Shown: piece after piece, positions 60,582 through 64,000 of the stretch
Layout: the number at the start of each line of letters is the position of its first letter
Numbering within the stretch: the first letter of the stretch is position 1
Assembly: GCF_008831285.2 (NCBI RefSeq)
Contig: NW_022204507.1
Coordinates: 1,302,001-1,366,000, forward strand
Reading direction: 5' to 3'
DNA: 64,000 nt
Source: Nymphaea colorata
Taxonomy: Eukaryota; Streptophyta; Magnoliopsida; Nymphaeales; Nymphaeaceae
Program-made: the position numbers and the translations under genes
The notes under the pieces: model-generated
Told to the model about the DNA's origin: nothing
Databases searched by the model: none
The model's input: the letters and a program-made list of their open reading frames with translations, nothing else

Positions 60582-61249
60582 TCGCAAGTAATTCACTTTT
60601 GAGAGTCTTCTTGGCATTTCTGTTAGCAGAAGGGAGCATCTTATTTTATTTTTAAAAAGAAAAAGTGGTTCTTACATTTTCATTTAAAGGGAAACTGAAG
60701 GACTTAGATGCTCCTTTTTTGAATGGTGGTACAATTGGAAAAGGAAAATTTCAAAAGAAATCCATTATTTTATTCTTTTGTCTCTCTAACTTTGCAATGT
60801 GAAGAAAAATATGGCATTGATATTGAAAAGGAATTGGATCGGTTTTCAAAATTTCAAACGAAGTCCAATGTTTATTTTTGCTTATTACAATAGAATACTT
60901 TTGTTGAGACATACTCATGTGAAAATGTGACTTTGGAATTAAAATTGGCTAGATCAAAACTCTTTTAATACACGGGATATTTGATATTTTATTTTGTTAA
61001 TTTCGCCATGCTTAACATTAAAAAATGCCACTAGGGGTGGCACTATTGAAAGGAACAAAGTTTCTTGTATGGAAATCGTAGAAATATGTAGGCTTTAATA
61101 TTCAAGGGAGTGGAATATGTTTTAGAAAAAAGACATGGTTAACCTTGGTGATGCATCTTCTGACAAAGAAAATGATTGTTACAAGAAATTTAAAAAGGAT
61201 GACCATTTGGCTAAAGCAATTACATTGCATATATGGATAATGTATTAAT

Positions 61250-61960
61250 AAGAGTTTGTGATAACACTTCACCGGAAAAAGCATGTTTGAAGTCATTGGT
61301 AAGTAATATGATACAACATCAGTCATTCACCTTTCAATTCTTAGTATAACTATATAATTCATGGAAAATAAAAGAAAATGATAATGTTGTTGAGCACATT
61401 AATAAATTGTTAGTAATGACTAAATTCGGTTTAGCTAGAAGGTATTTTCTTCTCAAACTTATGAAAATTTCTACTATATTAAATAGTTTGCCTGTATCTT
61501 AGAAAATTATAGTTATGGTCCTCTGACTTGGTTCCAAGGCATTAAATTTGACAGAATTCGCCATTCAATTAGCTATCGAACAAGAACACATGAAAAAAAA
61601 ATAAAAATAAAATATTTCATTGCCAGAGATAGATAATACAGCTGTTAATCATGGGCAAAAAAAATTCCACCAATTTAAAGATGGTTCAATCAGTAACTTG
61701 ACAAATTAAGCAAAAAAAAAGTCCAATATTCTGAAAGCCACAAAAAATCACCTCTCATGTCCAATATTTCAAAGATGGAAAGCTTAGCCACTTCAAGAAA
61801 TATTGTCAAAGATGCAACAATGACAAAATGAATGACAAGTGTGATGTAATCTGTGTGGCAATCAAGTGTTTGATCATGATATTACTGGATGGTGGATTAA
61901 CTATGGAGCTACTCATCATATAATGAGCAGCAAAGATGGAATGAATATTGAATATTTATG
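61250..61960 (+). pseudogene. Copia C gag and protease remnant (right arm)
   Basis: Plus strand: NVVEHINKLLVMTKFGLARR, then a damaged knuckle with GKLSHFKKYC, and WWINYGATHHIM at about 61888, the inactive protease motif. The same stops as the left arm are seen at many sites. Confidence 0.65.
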
Positions 61961-62379
61961 GGAAATAACACTTGCTTTGATGTTGACAGCTATGTATATT
62001 TTAAATATAGTTCCATGTAAAACTGTCATTTAAGCAGGATTTTGGATTATGGACTGATAAAAATCATATTTAAGTTATTTCATAAATGGATTTCTATCTG
62101 GACCCATCAGGAGATAACTTTGATGATAAAACAACTTCATCAGATATTTAAAAGGATCTAAAAAATATAAATTTTGTCATCTAGATATGGACTTAATTAA
62201 AAGCAAAGATAATTAATTTGGAAGATTTGAATAACAATAATAGCACTCCCATAGATATTATTAGTCATGACTCTTATAAATTAATTGACTATTATGTTTA
62301 TTTGTCTGAAGAGTTATACCAGTCAATAGATATGGATGACTTAAAAGGTATTTAACTTTTGATGAGGATGTTAATTTGA

Positions 62380-62549
62380 ATGAATCTACAGAATAGCTAA
62401 AAGCAATGGATGCAAAAGTTGAACCCATTGATAAGAATAATGTTTGGGAATTGACAAACCTACTTGATCAAAGGAAACATACGTGTGCATTGGGTTTTAG
62501 AAAGAGATATAAGTTTGGTGGAAGCATGATAAATCTAAAGCCAGGTTAG
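62380..62549 (+). pseudogene. Copia C RT N-terminal fragment (right arm)
   Basis: AMDAKVEPIDKNNVWELTNL then ALGFRKRYKFGGSMINLKPG, the RT start of copia, cut short by a stop. The text between here and 62856 is unassigned. Confidence 0.7.
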
Positions 62550-62855
62550 TGGCTTTAGGGTTTTTGTAGTCTGTGGGGATAAACTATGTGAATACATACT
62601 TTCTCTAACACTCAGGCACACTCTACACTGGGCTCAAGCTTTTTGTCTTGTACATCCTAACCTGCCTCCAAACAATTTTGGTTTTAGCTCCAAAAGGAAT
62701 AGGAATCAAGGCACACTTTTTTATGACATTTGATTATAAACATACTTTTAATAGCAATTTTATAAAGGTATTGTCTGCAGACTTAGTCATTTGTTTTAGT
62801 GTATTAATGAATTGTTTATTAGTTTTAAATACTTATTAAAATTGTTGTTATGTAA

Positions 62856-63408
62856 ATGATGAATGATTTAATACACATGTTAAAGTGGATGCATGTACTG
62901 GCATGCTCGCTAGGGCATATTGGACAAAATAGAATGATTAGACTAGCTCAGGAGAGATTACTAGAATCCTTTACAAATATTGACATGCTTGTCTGCAAAC
63001 ACTGTTTAGTAGGAAAAGCATCTCAAACACCATTTGGGAAAGTAGTTAGGATTTTCATTCTATTATACTTAATCGATTAGGACATATGTGGATCAATGAG
63101 TATTTGTTCGCATCCCCAATTCTTTTTTTGTTTTTGAAGTGCTCCAGAAAAATGAGGTTTTATTTCAAATGAGAGGAAAAGGGACTCGCCCGTCGGTACA
63201 AGGATCAACATTTGCCGACACCTTTACCAGGGGTGATCAATCCAAGGGCTATCGTTTTCCTTTATGCATTTCGTTTTGCCTTAAACATCTTTTTCATTCT
63301 AAATGCAGTGTAGTGTTTGAGAAAAATATTGAAAGTTTGATGTTTCAAACTTTTGAAGGAGTGCTTGATGAATTATTTGAGAATGTAAAATATTTTGGCA
63401 AAAAATAG
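62856..63408 (+). pseudogene. Copia C pre-integrase/integrase start (right arm)
   Basis: LGHIGQNRMIRLAQERLLES then LVCKHCLVGKASQTPFGK; a second frame (63139-63408) follows as in the left arm, with GKGTRPSVQGSTFADTFTRG and an acidic, aromatic end. Placement after the RT fragment is contrary to the normal copia order. Confidence 0.75.
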
Positions 63409-64000
63409 AATTGGAAAATCATTATAAATATTATTTGAAAAGCTTAGGAAATCACTTTAAGTAGGTTTGAGATTTTCCTTAATTCGGTTACTACCTATTT
63501 AGAGCTCCATCGTATCTTGCTTAAGTTCTTTGGAGTACTGCTTGTTATCGTAAGTGATATTAAGTGAGATTGAATGCATAAATGCATTGATCCTATATGG
63601 TTAGAAAAAAGTAAAATATTTCTACCATAACATTCATCTAATAGCATTCCTACCATGACATACATCTAAGATTTTTGTAATAAATATTTTTTGGATAAGT
63701 TTTTAAAAACGGAATGGGATTGTAGGCCATCAAGCATGATTCCAATATTGGGTCATTACTTGAGTTTTGGTCTTGGTGAAGTCGGTCAATAAAAAGATCT
63801 CGAAAAGAAAAATGTTCAAAAGAATGGAAAAGACATGATCACCAAAAAAATGTAGAGAATGAGAGAGAGAAATAGATCTTGAAAGTCACAAAATCACATA
63901 TTTAAAAGAAAAAGAGATACATATGCATATTTATATATATACATATATACATATATATTTATATATAGATGTATAGATATGTACATGAAAGCTTGTGAAT

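Larger units (their letters stand above)
56348..64000 (-). repeat. Right arm of large inverted repeat
   Basis: Reverse complement of 10690-18601 across its whole length and continuing past the window edge. Compared with the left arm it lacks 171 bp around the copia A primer site and 120 bp in copia B gag, both at short direct repeats. Otherwise the same elements occur in mirrored order, including shared stops and frameshifts. Confidence 0.95.

Overview
The window is a slice of a flowering-plant nuclear genome, most likely repeat-rich heterochromatin. The DNA is AT-rich with no operon-like gene packing. It holds several Ty1/copia retrotransposon relics with tRNA-Met-type primer sites, a plant L1-type LINE fragment, a hAT-like MITE, an endogenous plant pararetrovirus relic and long satellite arrays. 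I see no intact host gene. Almost every long open frame is a degraded transposon domain or an accidental frame. A few exon-like pieces at 37.3-39.1 kb and near 47 kb may come from host genes that I could not identify.

Layout. 1-10.7 kb: mostly unassigned AT-rich DNA with microsatellites, one 100-N gap, two older duplicated segments (4.9-5.8 kb and 6.0-7.0 kb), a diverged tandem repeat of about 535 bp (7.1-8.5 kb) and an LTR-like block with a TATA box (8.6-10.2 kb). 10.69-18.60 kb: left arm of a very large inverted repeat. It carries three decayed copia elements (called A, B and C here) and an LTR with eight 24-bp tandem repeats. 18.60-31.13 kb: satellite built from monomers of about 115 bp in a three-monomer, 344-bp higher-order repeat; its orientation flips at about 30.52 kb. 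31.13-48.24 kb: non-satellite insert with a caulimovirus-like relic, copia fragments, a LINE fragment, two copies of a dispersed repeat, and copia D and E lying in tandem inside one of those copies. 48.24-54.14 kb: the same satellite family in inverted orientation. 54.14-56.35 kb: flanking DNA plus the 3' part of copia A. 56.35-64.0 kb: right arm of the inverted repeat, running off the end of the window.

History, by inference. Copia A inserted into a segment that also exists, empty, at 4.9-5.8 kb. It lost its gag-integrase core and gained a stop and a frameshift before the large inverted duplication, because both arms share these lesions. The left arm is cut inside the copia A RNase H region exactly where the satellite starts, while the right arm keeps the rest of the element and its 3' LTR. 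The arms then diverged: 9 of 140 and 6 of 121 residues differ in two RT segments, and the right arm has microhomology-flanked deletions of 171 bp and 120 bp. The satellite arrays are inverted relative to each other as well, so the satellite is the likely site of the rearrangement.

The strongest candidates for something undescribed are the 344-bp trimeric higher-order satellite with its internal inversion, the arm-satellite-insert-satellite-arm architecture, and the LTR-borne 24-bp array that is open on both strands.
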